A stretch of 64,000 nt of DNA from Neptunicella sp048268085 (GCF_048268085.1 NZ_JBLWWF010000008.1:86048-150047); one strand, 5' to 3'; positions 38,032 to 48,139 are shown, counted from the first letter of the stretch. Notes: generated by a model not told the origin, from the letters alone. Numbers and translations are program-made.

Positions 38032-38152
38032 AACTACTTCAACCTAATCCTTTCCAGAAAATAATCTTAGTTAGTTATCGTATTCAAATTGAAATGCTTA
38101 ACTGAAACCTTGGTTGGAATGTCACATAAAGTTGCTTCACACAGGGTTCTGG

Positions 38153-38647
38153 TTATTTTCCGCTGTCACGCTCCTGCATTTCACTTAAGGTGACTTGCGC
38201 TACTTCGAGCATTTTTTTACCTGCAGCAATATCGGTTACGTCGTAAACCATCATACACATATTGTCGACCTTGCCCGTGGTGCTGGTCAGTGGTGACAAG
38301 GTAATATTCTGGTACATAAAGTCCTCACTACCGGTAATGGGACGATAATTAGGAAATTTAAATAAATAGGGGCGTTGTTCCCAAATCATAAAAGCCCGAT
38401 TTTTCAGTTCAAAAACCGGCCTGGCTTTTTTGGCGAACCAGATTTGATCGATATCCGGAAACAATTCAAATAATGACTTATCGCGAACATCGCTGGGCAA
38501 CAGGCCACTGTGGCTTTCCATAAAACCGTTCCATAGTTTGACTGAATAGGATTTATCCAACACCACCAACCCCACATCGACGGTTTGCAGCATATCCATC
38601 ATCCAATGAAATTCAGTTAATTCATTTAACGCATCAGCACTCATCAA
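38153..38647 (-). CDS. PAS-domain protein
   Basis: A 164-residue soluble protein with a single PAS fold (residues 12-145): VGLVVLDKSYSVKLWNGFMESHSG and FELFPDID are typical. No kinase, cyclase or HTH follows, so it must act by binding a partner. It begins one base after the stop of the receiver-CheC-like gene, so the two are surely one unit. The ligand is unknown. Confidence 0.75.
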   Translation of the reverse strand: MMSADALNELTEFHWMMDMLQTVDVGLVVLDKSYSVKLWNGFMESHSGLLPSDVRDKSLFELFPDIDQIWFAKKARPVFELKNRAFMIWEQRPYLFKFPNYRPITGSEDFMYQNITLSPLTSTTGKVDNMCMMVYDVTDIAAGKKMLEVAQVTLSEMQERDSGK

Positions 38648-38648
38648 C

Positions 38649-39644
38649 TCATTCCTCTAGCCAATGGGATAACTTGTGATTCATGATCTTCATTGACTCT
38701 TCGGTCACCAGTAATACCAAATCACATTGCACATTGTACCCTTCCAAACCGTAACTGAGTTCAATCGCCAAAGTCTTGCGCCAACGCGCTTTATTGGTAG
38801 AAATTAAATCTGAGATATTACAATGCTGCCCCAGTACCACCGGATGTCCTTGGCTGAAATGCATATCTAACTGGGTAGCAAATCCATTTAGGAACGAACC
38901 AATTAAAATATTGGCGGCATCCATCAGCATCTCCAGTTGTACCTGATCGTCCACTTCTTCCTTAATATCCAGTATTTTAGCCACATCACCAAAGCTGGAA
39001 TCACTCAGAATAAATAATGCTTCACCACAGACTCCCGGGCCGACAAACCCCTGGCAAATACCCGAGACTGAATCTTCGTCTTCGATATCCTGTAACAGCA
39101 TCAATAACTCGGATACTTCAATAAGGTTTACATTAGGAATAGGCAACTTAACGAACACATTAAGCAAGCGTGCCAGATTGTCTCCCGCCTGCCCCATGGC
39201 AATATTGGCAATTTCTTGATAACAGTCACGGATTTTTGGATCGAGGCGCTGAATTTCTTGTCGTGCTGGCAGCTCAACCTCGGTATGAATTTGATACTTT
39301 GCCAACACCTTTTCCAGCATGTCGGCTTTGACCGGCTTTTCAATAAAATCAAGTGCACCGAGCTTTTTGACCCGTTGATGGGCTTCCGGTTGAATATCAC
39401 CGGAAATAACGATAGTTCGGGTATCCAACCCCAAGGTCTGGATCTGCTCTAATACCTGATAACCATCCATTACCGGCATATTTAAATCCAGTAATAAAAG
39501 CTGCCCTTTGCCTTCTTGCAAGGCGGTAATACCTTCCTGACCATTTTTGGCAAAATGTACTGCAACATCCCAGTCTTCGGGTAAGCTTTTCGCTACCTGC
39601 TTACGCGCCACCAGTGAATCATCACAAATTAATACCGAAAACAT
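38649..39644 (-). CDS. Response regulator fused to a CheC/CheX-like phosphatase domain
   Basis: A 331-residue protein. Residues 1-120 are a receiver domain with ICDDS (acid pocket), LLLLDLNMP (phosphorylated Asp about 53) and the conserved Lys in EKPVK. Residues 135-325 resemble CheC/CheX: one active-site helix reads EIANIAMG (E-x2-N), and the second reads DAANILIG with Asp for Glu. Such proteins dephosphorylate CheY-like receivers, here perhaps in cis. No chemotaxis genes are nearby. Confidence 0.8.
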   Translation of the reverse strand: MFSVLICDDSLVARKQVAKSLPEDWDVAVHFAKNGQEGITALQEGKGQLLLLDLNMPVMDGYQVLEQIQTLGLDTRTIVISGDIQPEAHQRVKKLGALDFIEKPVKADMLEKVLAKYQIHTEVELPARQEIQRLDPKIRDCYQEIANIAMGQAGDNLARLLNVFVKLPIPNVNLIEVSELLMLLQDIEDEDSVSGICQGFVGPGVCGEALFILSDSSFGDVAKILDIKEEVDDQVQLEMLMDAANILIGSFLNGFATQLDMHFSQGHPVVLGQHCNISDLISTNKARWRKTLAIELSYGLEGYNVQCDLVLLVTEESMKIMNHKLSHWLEE

Positions 39645-39813
39645 ACAGGAACAGTCCTTAGAATCAGGGTATGGTTTCCCTATAAATAGCAGTAAATTTG
39701 ATACTTTCCCAATAGAATTAACTTATTGAGAATAAACGTCTTATCTACGTATCGGCAAAGAATGTGATCAGTGAAGAAAATAATAGAATAGAAGATGATA
39801 TTAACGAACGGGT

Positions 39814-40968
39814 TTATACCGGAATGGATACTCCAATCTCAATGGGCAATTGCATTGTCACCACAAACCCCTGCGGTTGCGCTACGCTCAATTCAAATTG
39901 ATGATGCTGTGGATAGATCACCTTAAGTCGCTCTTCAATATTGCGCAAACCGATTCCCTGACTTTTCTCAGCCAGCTGACTAAAACAGCGAAAAGGTCCG
40001 TTGTCGGCGACCTGAATAGTTAAATGGCCGTCCTCACAACCTGCCGTAATACGGATTTCTCCGCCGCTTTTCATTTTGGTAATCGCGTATTTTATCGAGT
40101 TTTCCACTAATGGCTGAATAATAAGACTGGGAACTAACAGTTTTTCTGCATCAGATTGAACATCAAAATACACCGTTAAACGATCTTCAAAACGGGTCTT
40201 TTCAATATCCAGATACAAACGTAATGCTTCGAGCTCCTCACGCAAGGTAATTTTCTTTTCCGGATCATTGTCCAATGAATAACGAAAGAAAGTCGCAAGG
40301 CGAATAAGCATATCATTGGCTTTTTCTTTACTTCCTTGTATTACCAACGTCGATATCGCATTAAGTGTATTAAACAAAAAATGAGGGTTAATCTGGTAAC
40401 GCAACATTTTAATTTGCGCGTTGTGTGACAACATCACCGCCCGAAAATGCTGCTCCTTTTCACTCACCAGACGGAAATGATAATTAATGCCAAAATACAA
40501 ACTACTCCATACCATCACCATAAAAAATGCATAGCTAATGGTCATAAATAATCGAGCAGGCTCATGTTCAGCGTCAAATTGGCCTTGCAGTACCAGTAAT
40601 ATCGAGTAGTGATCTTCCCAACTCCAGATCACCATGTTTTTCAATGGTGTCCAGATGGCCGCCACCAACAAGCTGGTTAGTGCCACCGTAAAAAACAGAC
40701 TAAAGGGTTTTAGGCTCCATAAACGGCAATAAATATAACGCAGTGGCAAGGTTAACCAGAAGGCCAATATTCCGCTGATCAGTAAGGGGAAAATCACCAG
40801 ATCATTGTCCAACTTGTCACTGCCAATAAAGGCAACATTGTCGAGGGTTAAAATCAATACGTAAAACAGCCAGCCTAAGCCATGTAACACCCAGAAAGAG
40901 GGCTTCTGCTGGGTGTTGTCAGGCAATGGCAACTGAGTCTGCTGATTATGTATTGGATTAACTTTCAT
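39814..40968 (-). CDS. LytS-type sensor histidine kinase
   Basis: A 384-residue membrane kinase: about four spans in residues 25-165, then a His_kinase domain with the phospho-acceptor in QINPHFLFNTLNAIS (His about 195), and a C-terminal HATPase domain with PLVENSIKYA and GIGLRNIEERL. It belongs to the LytS/YehU class. It starts 15 bases after the stop of the LytTR regulator gene, its certain partner. Confidence 0.9.
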   Translation of the reverse strand: MKVNPIHNQQTQLPLPDNTQQKPSFWVLHGLGWLFYVLILTLDNVAFIGSDKLDNDLVIFPLLISGILAFWLTLPLRYIYCRLWSLKPFSLFFTVALTSLLVAAIWTPLKNMVIWSWEDHYSILLVLQGQFDAEHEPARLFMTISYAFFMVMVWSSLYFGINYHFRLVSEKEQHFRAVMLSHNAQIKMLRYQINPHFLFNTLNAISTLVIQGSKEKANDMLIRLATFFRYSLDNDPEKKITLREELEALRLYLDIEKTRFEDRLTVYFDVQSDAEKLLVPSLIIQPLVENSIKYAITKMKSGGEIRITAGCEDGHLTIQVADNGPFRCFSQLAEKSQGIGLRNIEERLKVIYPQHHQFELSVAQPQGFVVTMQLPIEIGVSIPV

Positions 40969-40983
40969 CGACGGACATTTTCC

Positions 40984-41697
40984 CTAATTCAAATCCAAAC
41001 CTAAACGGCCAAATAAATTATTTTTATACGCAGAGCTGATTTTGACTTCATCGCCATTACTTAAATGCAACAAGGAATAACGGCCCAATTCGCTACTAAG
41101 GCTTTTCACCCGCTGCAAATTGACCATCGAAGAACGATGCACCCGAACAAACTTTTTCGGATTAAGCTGTAATTCTAGTTTGGACAACGTTTCACGATGC
41201 AACAACACTTTGTCCTGACAATGCAACTCAACATAATTGGATGAACCTTTTACCCAAAATATCTCTTCAACGTTAACAAACTCAACTGAGCCAATCGACT
41301 TAATCGCCAAAACATCGGGGCGATTCATGGCTCGATTGTGCAATTTTTTCTCTACTTTACTTAAGGCACTGGTGACGCGATGACTTTCAAAAGGTTTTAA
41401 CAAATAATCAACCGCTTCCATTTCGAAAGCCTTGATGGCGAAATCGCTATAGGCGGTGCTAAAGATCCATTGACAGCTGAGTTTATCAGCTAGTTCATGA
41501 GCCAGTTCCAAGCCACTGCCACCGATAATATCAATATCCATAAAACAAGCGTGTGGCTGGTGCTTAATTAACAATTCCTTTGCTTCGTTATACTCTGATG
41601 CTTGTGCAACGACTTGCCATCCTGGATGCTGCTCGATAAAGCCGACGACCCGTTGGCGGGCCAGAGGTTCATCATCAACGACAATACACTGATACAT
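40984..41697 (-). CDS. LytTR-family response regulator
   Basis: A 237-residue regulator. The start is at 41697 (MYQCIVVDDEPLARQ) because GGAG precedes it and a longer reading to 41799 adds a hydrophobic stretch not seen in this family. Residues 1-115 are the receiver (CFMDID holds the Asp), and 135-235 the LytTR DNA-binding domain (FVRVHRSSMVNLQRV). It is first in a two-gene operon with its kinase and downstream of the TonB-dependent receptor gene on the same strand, although a terminator lies between. Confidence 0.9.
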   Translation of the reverse strand: MYQCIVVDDEPLARQRVVGFIEQHPGWQVVAQASEYNEAKELLIKHQPHACFMDIDIIGGSGLELAHELADKLSCQWIFSTAYSDFAIKAFEMEAVDYLLKPFESHRVTSALSKVEKKLHNRAMNRPDVLAIKSIGSVEFVNVEEIFWVKGSSNYVELHCQDKVLLHRETLSKLELQLNPKKFVRVHRSSMVNLQRVKSLSSELGRYSLLHLSNGDEVKISSAYKNNLFGRLGLDLN

Positions 41698-42048
41698 GTA
41701 GACTCCGATGCAAATTGTGAGGGGGAGAATATAAGGCAGCGAAAACAGGATGTCAGCTCGAAAGAGACTAAAAAGCAGTTTAACAAGACCAATCACCAAT
41801 CCTGTTTAAGGCAAGTAAACAGTTTGTGATTTTGAGGTAAAAAAAAGCTGCGTCAATTGACGCAGCTATAAATTCCAGGGTTCAATACATATATAAATAA
41901 ATTTGTATTGGTCGGGTTATCAAGCCGACAACCTAATGGTAACCGCTAATTCCTTCCTCGTAAGCGTGTTGTGACGAAACGCTTATTTGGAGGGATAAAA
42001 CCAACAAAATCAGAGTTGCCGGTTTTATCCTGATAACAAACCGCTGGT
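41698..42048. other. 3' region of the TonB-receptor gene with stacked hairpins
   Basis: This 351-bp gap holds three inverted repeats: GGATAAAACC/GGTTTTATCC (41993-42030), TAAGCGT/ACGCTTA (41961-41985) and the terminator at 41846-41867. The remainder presumably contains the promoter of the LytTR operon. No gene is seen. Confidence 0.6.
41846..41867 (-). terminator. Terminator of the TonB-receptor gene
   Basis: AGCTGCGTCAATTGACGCAGCT is a perfect 22-base palindrome followed on the minus strand by eight T. Confidence 0.8.
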
Positions 42049-44922
42049 TTAGAAGCGGATGCTAGCACTCAAACGGATGCTACGTGGTGTCTGATAAGCA
42101 GTCGGTAACAAGAACTTGCGATCTTCCACACCAACACTTTGCTCAGCCACTTCATAAACCTGCGTTACACTAGCCTGATTGAACAGGTTGAATACGTCCG
42201 CGCGGAAAGAAATGTCTGCCACATCCCATTCAGGCGTGTATTGCAAAGACATATCAACTTTGCTTATCCAGTCAGTGCGTCCAAAAGTACCACGAGGCAC
42301 AAAGTTTTCACCATCCAAATAGAAGGTGTCACCGTAATCAGGCGTGCCGTTTGGATGGCCTACACCATAACCATTAACCGGACGGCCAGATTGCAGCATA
42401 AAGTTCACACCCAACAACCACTGATCGTTAATGGCATAAGAACCAAAGATTTTAACCGTATGACGACGATCGTTTGGAAGGTTACCGTAAGCACCGTCCA
42501 TCAATTCAGGTAAGTCAAAGTCCTGAGTCAAACCAGCGTCGTCTTGTCCGTTATCTGACTTAACGTAACCTTCAGCGTTACCCCAAGAGTGAGACCATAC
42601 ATAAGAACCTTGTAATGACCATACACCATCCCAGTTTTTGGCAAAGTTATATTCGAATGCCATGTACTGACGATTCGCTTCTTCAAAGCCCAGCTCATCC
42701 GCAGCAATACTAACAGGAACCAGATTACCGTCAGCATCAGTATATGACACTTCCATATCGGTACCCGGGTTAGTCAACACACAACCAGTGTTGTTATTCG
42801 GATAGCCTTTAGCGACCATAACATCATCAATATTACAGATGTCATCCATTGCAACTTTAAGGTCACGATAAATAGCACGCACACCCATTGACCAGTCATC
42901 AGCCACAACAGTTTCATAACCCAGGATATATTCATCCTGGTACATTGGCTTAATTGTTTGGTCAACGATTTGTAACGGATCTTTCACTTCACCGTTGGAG
43001 TTGATCAGCTCATCACCAATTTCATTGGCAGGATTATATACTGGCAAACCATCGGCATCGACGTCATCAAGAACGTAGAAACGAGAACGATCGTCTTCAG
43101 CACCCGCCAAACGTACGTTAGTGTTGTTCGCTACTGGTAAATAGTAACGACCAAAGTTTCCGTATAAACGTGAATTACCGTCACCGTTTACGTCCCAGAT
43201 AATACCTAAACGTGGTGCCCATTGATTTTGGACTTTGATGAATGATTCACCGTATACGTTTTTATTATCGAAGGTTTCATTACGAATACCCGCGCTCACT
43301 GTTAACTCATCAGTGGCATTCCAGGTATCTTCCAGATAGTAAGCACTTGATAGTGTTTCGAAGTTACCGATGTTGTCCAGCTTACGGATACGAAGAACCT
43401 GATCAACGCCATTTGGCACAATACCGCCGTTATTCAACTCAGAACCGGCTTCAACGTCCATATAGCGGTAATAAGCTCCGCCAGAGTAGTGTTGTTCAGT
43501 GAATGAGGTATTCTCTTCACGGTCATAACCGAAGCGAATCAAGTGATCGTCAAGTTGCCATTCAAAGTCAACCCGCATCGCTTTACGCTCATCATCACCT
43601 TTTTCGGCAATCTGGTTGACCCAGCAACCCGGATAAACAGTAGACGCTTCTTCACGTGCATCAACCGTTAGTGGGCAGTTTGCATCGGCATCAGACTCAG
43701 TGGTCAGTGAGTATTTGTTCACACCGTACAAAGCTGACATAGAGAAGGTGTCAGTCAGATAACCTTTATAGTTAACGATGTAGTTTTTACCACCGCGAGA
43801 CTCTTCTGTTACCCCTTTCAAGTTACCATCCAAATCATAACTATGAGTCGGGTTGGTCGTTTCATCAGAGAAAGCAGTTAATGCTAAAGAGTGGTTTTCA
43901 TTGATTTGCCAATCAACTTTAGCACCCCAGAAAGGGTCATCTGATTGATATTGATCAATCTGGTTAGAACCGGCCAGTTGACCTTCTTGCTTGATATTAC
44001 GTGCAGTATATAAACCGTAGAAAAAGACTTTATCTTCAATAATGGCGCCACTGGCATAGATGTTGGCTTCCATATTTTGTCTGTAATCATTTTCATTATT
44101 AATGTACACAGTACCATCACGATACTGAACATTAGGAGCATGATCACTAAGGCTGTTAGGCTCAAAATAAGCTGATGCACCAGCATGGAAATCATTGGTA
44201 CCACGTTTAGTTACGGCGTTAACCACACCACCGGTAGAACGACCAAACTCAGCTGAGTAACCACCGGTTTTGACTTCAAAGCTGTCATAAAATTCAAACG
44301 GAATACCGCTTCCACCCAGACCATTACGGAAGTTAGTTACGTTCAAACCATTAATATAAAAAGCATTTTCAGCAACAGAAGCGCCACCGAAAGAAGCAAA
44401 TGTTTGACCGGTATCACCAAAAGAGGTGTCACCCAAGGTCACGCCTGGTGCCAACATAGCAACACTGGTCACGTCACGAGGAACAGGGATTTTAGCCAGA
44501 CTTTCAGCTGAAATATTCAGACCGGCTTCGGCAGAACTCGTATCCAGATAAATACTGCGGCCAGTTACCGCGATACGTTCAACATCATTTTTTAAATTAA
44601 CTACAGTGTCGCGGCTGATTTCAACGTTAACGTTACGTTCCAGCTTAACCGCATCACCTTCAAAAATTCTTACTGTGTAGGTACCGGCACTTAATTTAGG
44701 TAGGCGATAATCACCATTTGCACTGATGCTAATGGATTTTTTAAAACCGGTCGTTGGGTTAGCAATCTCTACATGATATTTCTGATAAGTATTGGCAGTT
44801 GCGGTTGCAACCGTACCCTGAATAGTACCTGAAGTATTGTCTGCTGCGAATGCAGCACCGGAACTCAATACTCCCGCCACAGCCATTGCGCATAGGCTGG
44901 TCTTGAATGTGTTATTTTTCAT
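42049..44922 (-). CDS. Oar-like TonB-dependent receptor
   Basis: A 957-residue outer-membrane receptor. After the signal peptide (SSGAAFA) comes a carboxypeptidase-regulatory-like domain (about residues 30-110: GTIQGTV...KYHVEIANPTTG), then the plug with FYINGLNVTNFRNGLGGSG and GGYSAEFGRSTGGVVNAVTKRGTN, and a long beta barrel ending in Phe. The N-terminal extra domain and barrel resemble Oar-type receptors for peptides or protein-derived substrates. The start is placed at 44922 because it gives a proper signal peptide. It may serve the two-component genes downstream. Confidence 0.88.
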   Translation of the reverse strand: MKNNTFKTSLCAMAVAGVLSSGAAFAADNTSGTIQGTVATATANTYQKYHVEIANPTTGFKKSISISANGDYRLPKLSAGTYTVRIFEGDAVKLERNVNVEISRDTVVNLKNDVERIAVTGRSIYLDTSSAEAGLNISAESLAKIPVPRDVTSVAMLAPGVTLGDTSFGDTGQTFASFGGASVAENAFYINGLNVTNFRNGLGGSGIPFEFYDSFEVKTGGYSAEFGRSTGGVVNAVTKRGTNDFHAGASAYFEPNSLSDHAPNVQYRDGTVYINNENDYRQNMEANIYASGAIIEDKVFFYGLYTARNIKQEGQLAGSNQIDQYQSDDPFWGAKVDWQINENHSLALTAFSDETTNPTHSYDLDGNLKGVTEESRGGKNYIVNYKGYLTDTFSMSALYGVNKYSLTTESDADANCPLTVDAREEASTVYPGCWVNQIAEKGDDERKAMRVDFEWQLDDHLIRFGYDREENTSFTEQHYSGGAYYRYMDVEAGSELNNGGIVPNGVDQVLRIRKLDNIGNFETLSSAYYLEDTWNATDELTVSAGIRNETFDNKNVYGESFIKVQNQWAPRLGIIWDVNGDGNSRLYGNFGRYYLPVANNTNVRLAGAEDDRSRFYVLDDVDADGLPVYNPANEIGDELINSNGEVKDPLQIVDQTIKPMYQDEYILGYETVVADDWSMGVRAIYRDLKVAMDDICNIDDVMVAKGYPNNNTGCVLTNPGTDMEVSYTDADGNLVPVSIAADELGFEEANRQYMAFEYNFAKNWDGVWSLQGSYVWSHSWGNAEGYVKSDNGQDDAGLTQDFDLPELMDGAYGNLPNDRRHTVKIFGSYAINDQWLLGVNFMLQSGRPVNGYGVGHPNGTPDYGDTFYLDGENFVPRGTFGRTDWISKVDMSLQYTPEWDVADISFRADVFNLFNQASVTQVYEVAEQSVGVEDRKFLLPTAYQTPRSIRLSASIRF

Positions 44923-45222
44923 GGAATTTCCCGAATCTAGTTTTAGGTATTGGTTATCGCCCACTGCTCAAGCAGATGGGTGATTAGGCAACCTAACAAG
45001 AAGTTCAATAAAACTGGGGAATGAGGGATGAAACTGACAGTTGGTGTGCTGAAATCAACGAAACAGTCGATTTGCATATTTTATCATTATGTAAACAGGG
45101 TAAGGCACGCACAGTCTAGCGTCAGACTAGTCGCGTTATCAGCTAATGGGATAAAAATGACGAATGAGGGGATAAAAATTCAGGTCAAAAAAATAAAGCC
45201 CCTGACGGGGCTTAACGGGAAA
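44923..45222. other. Upstream region of the TonB-receptor gene
   Basis: This 300-bp gap contains the receptor promoter region and, at 45196-45213, the terminator of the next minus-strand gene. A short inverted repeat AGTCT-N6-AGACT near 45112-45127 could be an operator but is weak. Confidence 0.4.
45196..45213 (-). terminator. Terminator of the hypothetical gene at 45223
   Basis: AAGCCCC-TGAC-GGGGCTT followed on the minus strand by a T-rich run, ten bases past the stop codon. Confidence 0.82.
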
Positions 45223-45552
45223 CTAAAATAAACTATCTTGATGTACGGTAATAAATTGTGGTGTTCCGATTTTACTGTAATCCACTTTATATTCTTTGCC
45301 GTTAATGGTCTGCACAAAGATTAGTACTTTTTCATCACTGAAGATTTCACCTAATGTGACATCAATCAGTTCCATATCCAGCATTTTGGCATCGCGTTTG
45401 TTATCTGGTATTTGCCCTGTGTATTCTTTCAAACCTTTATGGGTGACTAATACGGGTGGGTAATCATCACCATTTAAAATTAACAGGTCGAATTTCCTTA
45501 CTTTGTGGATTATTGTATTTCTGCCACTTAATAGAAAGGGTTTGTCTTGCAT
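45223..45552 (-). CDS. Hypothetical protein
   Basis: A 109-residue soluble protein of mixed alpha/beta pattern, not recognised. The start at 45552 (MQDKPFLLSG) is chosen because GGAG lies about 7 bases upstream; an earlier start would add eight residues. The gene has its own terminator. No signal peptide, membrane span or metal motif is seen. Confidence 0.6.
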   Translation of the reverse strand: MQDKPFLLSGRNTIIHKVRKFDLLILNGDDYPPVLVTHKGLKEYTGQIPDNKRDAKMLDMELIDVTLGEIFSDEKVLIFVQTINGKEYKVDYSKIGTPQFITVHQDSLF

Positions 45553-45757
45553 CTTTAGCTCCGTTGATGGACACACAGCCCAAAGGAAATTGTGTATTGT
45601 CTAAACGATAACAAAGTTTTTTTTAACGCGCACCAGTTAATTAGCCAAAAATAGCCCTTGTAGCAACGTCTGTAGCGATTTTTTTGATAAAAAAGCTAAA
45701 ACAATGTTCAGGCTTAATCTTATAATGGTGAAAATCCCCTAAAATGAGCCTAACAGA

Positions 45758-46402
45758 TTGAAAGTTATTGTTATTCCTGTCACCCCCTTCCAACAAAATT
45801 GTTCCCTGATCTGGGATCCCGATAATCAGCAAGGTGCAGTGGTCGATCCCGGGGGCGATATTGAAAAAATCATCCAGCAAATTGAACAACATAACATTGT
45901 GGTCAGCCAAATTTTATTAACCCATGGCCACCTTGATCATGTGGGCGGCACCACAGCATTAGCCCGCCAACTTGATGTACCGGTTATCGGCCCTCATCAA
46001 GCCGACGATTTTTGGTTACAGGGGTTAGATAAACAAAGCAAAATGTTTGGTTTTGGTGATATTCGCCCTTTTCGCCCCAATCAATGGCTGAATGATGGTG
46101 ACAACGTTAAAGTGGGAACACTCGAACTGAACGTACTTCATTGTCCCGGTCACACACCCGGCCATGTGGTGTTTTTCGAGCCAGTCAGCCAACAGGCCAT
46201 TGTCGGAGATGTGTTATTTAACGGTTCCATCGGGCGCAGTGATTTCCCACAGGGAAATCATCAGCAGTTAGTTAACTCGATTCGCGAAAAATTGTTTCCA
46301 TTAGGGGATGACGTCACTTTCTATCCCGGTCATGGGCCAACATCCACTTTTGGTCAAGAACGCCGTACCAACCCTTTTGTGGCCGATGACAAATACGGTT
46401 AG
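45758..46402 (+). CDS. Metallo-beta-lactamase-fold hydrolase, glyoxalase II-like (YcbL type)
   Basis: A 214-residue MBL-fold protein. The metal ligands are in THGHLDHVGG (HxHxDH), HCPGHTPGH and the GDVLF Asp, with YPGHGP completing the site. It is shorter than true GloB and matches the YcbL-type group of type II glyoxalases. The only reasonable start is TTG at 45758, since an ATG 15 bases before it is out of frame. It probably hydrolyses thioesters such as lactoylglutathione. Confidence 0.85.
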   Translation: MKVIVIPVTPFQQNCSLIWDPDNQQGAVVDPGGDIEKIIQQIEQHNIVVSQILLTHGHLDHVGGTTALARQLDVPVIGPHQADDFWLQGLDKQSKMFGFGDIRPFRPNQWLNDGDNVKVGTLELNVLHCPGHTPGHVVFFEPVSQQAIVGDVLFNGSIGRSDFPQGNHQQLVNSIREKLFPLGDDVTFYPGHGPTSTFGQERRTNPFVADDKYG

Positions 46403-46438
46403 GTTTGACCAAAGGTTATATGTCACAATAACTCACTT

Positions 46439-46669
46439 AACCTGAACTCTGGATAAGAAGTGTCGTTTGAATTTAAATTATGTTTATAATTCAAATATTT
46501 ACAAATATGCATAGAACCGTATTTAAACTAATCCTGACTCGGTGACGAAATTTTTGTGCATAGCAAGGCGGGATTTCGTGCGTAATAGCTGGCTATTACT
46601 AGAAAGCTCAACGCAGCTAGCTGCAAAAAGAGCGTTATCGAGAGGCGCGGCTTATCCAGAGTTCAGGTT
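46439..46669. mobile_element. MITE (231 bp) with 19-bp terminal inverted repeats
   Basis: The ends AACCTGAACTCTGGATAAG (46439-46457) and its exact reverse complement (46651-46669) flank a non-coding core. ACTT is directly repeated on both sides (46435-46438 and 46670-46673), as a 4-bp target duplication. The core has inner inverted segments such as AATAGCTGGCTATT. No transposase is encoded, so it must be moved in trans. It separates the MBL gene from the DUF945 gene. Confidence 0.82.
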
Positions 46670-46708
46670 ACTTACACTTTTAACTTCTCTTAATCACAAG
46701 GAACGTCA

Positions 46709-48139
46709 ATGAAAAAAATCATTTTAGCCGTTGTTATTCTATTAGCGGCCGCTGTCGGTATCGGCCCTAAAATTGTCGCCAACAGTATTGATACACAATT
46801 AAATCATGTGGTGACCACGCTCAACGCCAATCCCAACTACCAAGCGGAACTTATCGAAATAAAACAAAGCTGGTTTTCGACTCAGGCCAAAATCAGCGTC
46901 AAATTGGATATGGCGGCGCTACCCAACGGCCAAGACAATCCCATATTACAACAATGGGGTGAGCTTGCGCTGGTACTGAATTTTAATGCCGAGCACGGCC
47001 CGGTATTGACCGGTGAACATTCCGGTCTGGCATGGTCAAATTGGTCGCTAAGTTATGCTGGGGATAGTATCCGCGACACGCTTGAGTGGCCTAAAGATAT
47101 TCCTTTTTATCATGTACAAGCGACCACCCATCTATTGGGTTCTACCTCTTATCAGGATAATTTCCCAGCCTTTACGATAAACAATGATGAAGCAGCTACC
47201 CATATTAGTTTTAGCGGCTATCAGGGACAGGGTGTTTATTCAGGCGACGAGTTAACCTATCAGGCCACAGCCGACAGCGCCGATTTTCAGTTAGATAAAG
47301 TACAGGCTAAAGTACAACAACTATCGGTCAACATGAGCATGCAGGCCGATCTTATCAAGGCTTTGGAAGGTGCCCTGTATGATTCCACGGCTCAAATCAC
47401 ATTGGAACATATTGAAGTTCAAGACAGTCACTTCGAACCAAAAACCTTTACTCTTGACGGGTTTGACTTAACCACACTGTCTAAAATAGATAAGCAACAA
47501 CAACTGGCCAACATCGAGTTTAGCTATGCGTTACGCGCGTTCGATGCCGATGGATATCAAGGCAAAGATTTATTGTTGGCCTTGCAAGTCAACAATATTA
47601 GTAATCAGTTTGTGCAGCAGTATCAGCAACAAATGCAGGGCATAAACGCACAGGATCCGGATCAGGTACTACAACATATCCAGCAATTTATGCAGAAAAA
47701 TCTGTTAGCCCAATTAAAACTTGAGCCGCAAATGAAAATAACCCAGTTAAGCGGCACATTGCCAGAAGGTCAGTTTAACGGTAATTCATCGGTTAGTTTT
47801 AAAGGAATAGAAGCACTACCAGCAGATTTATCTGATAGCCTGTTTTGGTTACAGCATTTACATTTCACATCAAATCTTTCGGTAGATAAAGGGATTGCTG
47901 AAATGGTTGCAACCCAAACCCTGAAGACTCAATTAGCCAATAATCCACAAATGGCTGAACTCGACGAACAACAAAAACAGCAAATTATTCAACAACAAAT
48001 CCCGGTGATGCTGACCAATCTGGTTCAACAAGGCATGTTGAAGGAAACTGAGCAAGGCTATACCGCGGATATCACCATTAATAATGGTACTGCCAAGATC
48101 AACAGTGTTGAAATACCGTTGGCACCTCCAGCCCAATAA
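46709..48139 (+). CDS. DUF945 (YdgA-type) family protein
   Basis: A 476-residue protein with an N-terminal membrane anchor or uncleaved signal (residues 4-22) and a long glutamine-rich beta/alpha body. KIVANSIDTQLN, SWFSTQAKISVKL and the C-terminal NGTAKINSVEIPL match the DUF945/YdgA family of inner-membrane-anchored periplasmic proteins of unknown role. A MITE lies directly upstream and may carry or disturb its promoter. Confidence 0.78.
   Translation: MKKIILAVVILLAAAVGIGPKIVANSIDTQLNHVVTTLNANPNYQAELIEIKQSWFSTQAKISVKLDMAALPNGQDNPILQQWGELALVLNFNAEHGPVLTGEHSGLAWSNWSLSYAGDSIRDTLEWPKDIPFYHVQATTHLLGSTSYQDNFPAFTINNDEAATHISFSGYQGQGVYSGDELTYQATADSADFQLDKVQAKVQQLSVNMSMQADLIKALEGALYDSTAQITLEHIEVQDSHFEPKTFTLDGFDLTTLSKIDKQQQLANIEFSYALRAFDADGYQGKDLLLALQVNNISNQFVQQYQQQMQGINAQDPDQVLQHIQQFMQKNLLAQLKLEPQMKITQLSGTLPEGQFNGNSSVSFKGIEALPADLSDSLFWLQHLHFTSNLSVDKGIAEMVATQTLKTQLANNPQMAELDEQQKQQIIQQQIPVMLTNLVQQGMLKETEQGYTADITINNGTAKINSVEIPLAPPAQ

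Noticed and set aside
41698..41799. N-terminal extension of the LytTR regulator (hydrophobic leader)
   Set aside because: The family begins directly at the receiver; GGAG before 41697 decides for the shorter form.
45112..45127. Operator-like inverted repeat AGTCT-N6-AGACT
   Set aside because: Short and single, 190 bp from the receptor start, with no matching regulator; kept only as a remark.
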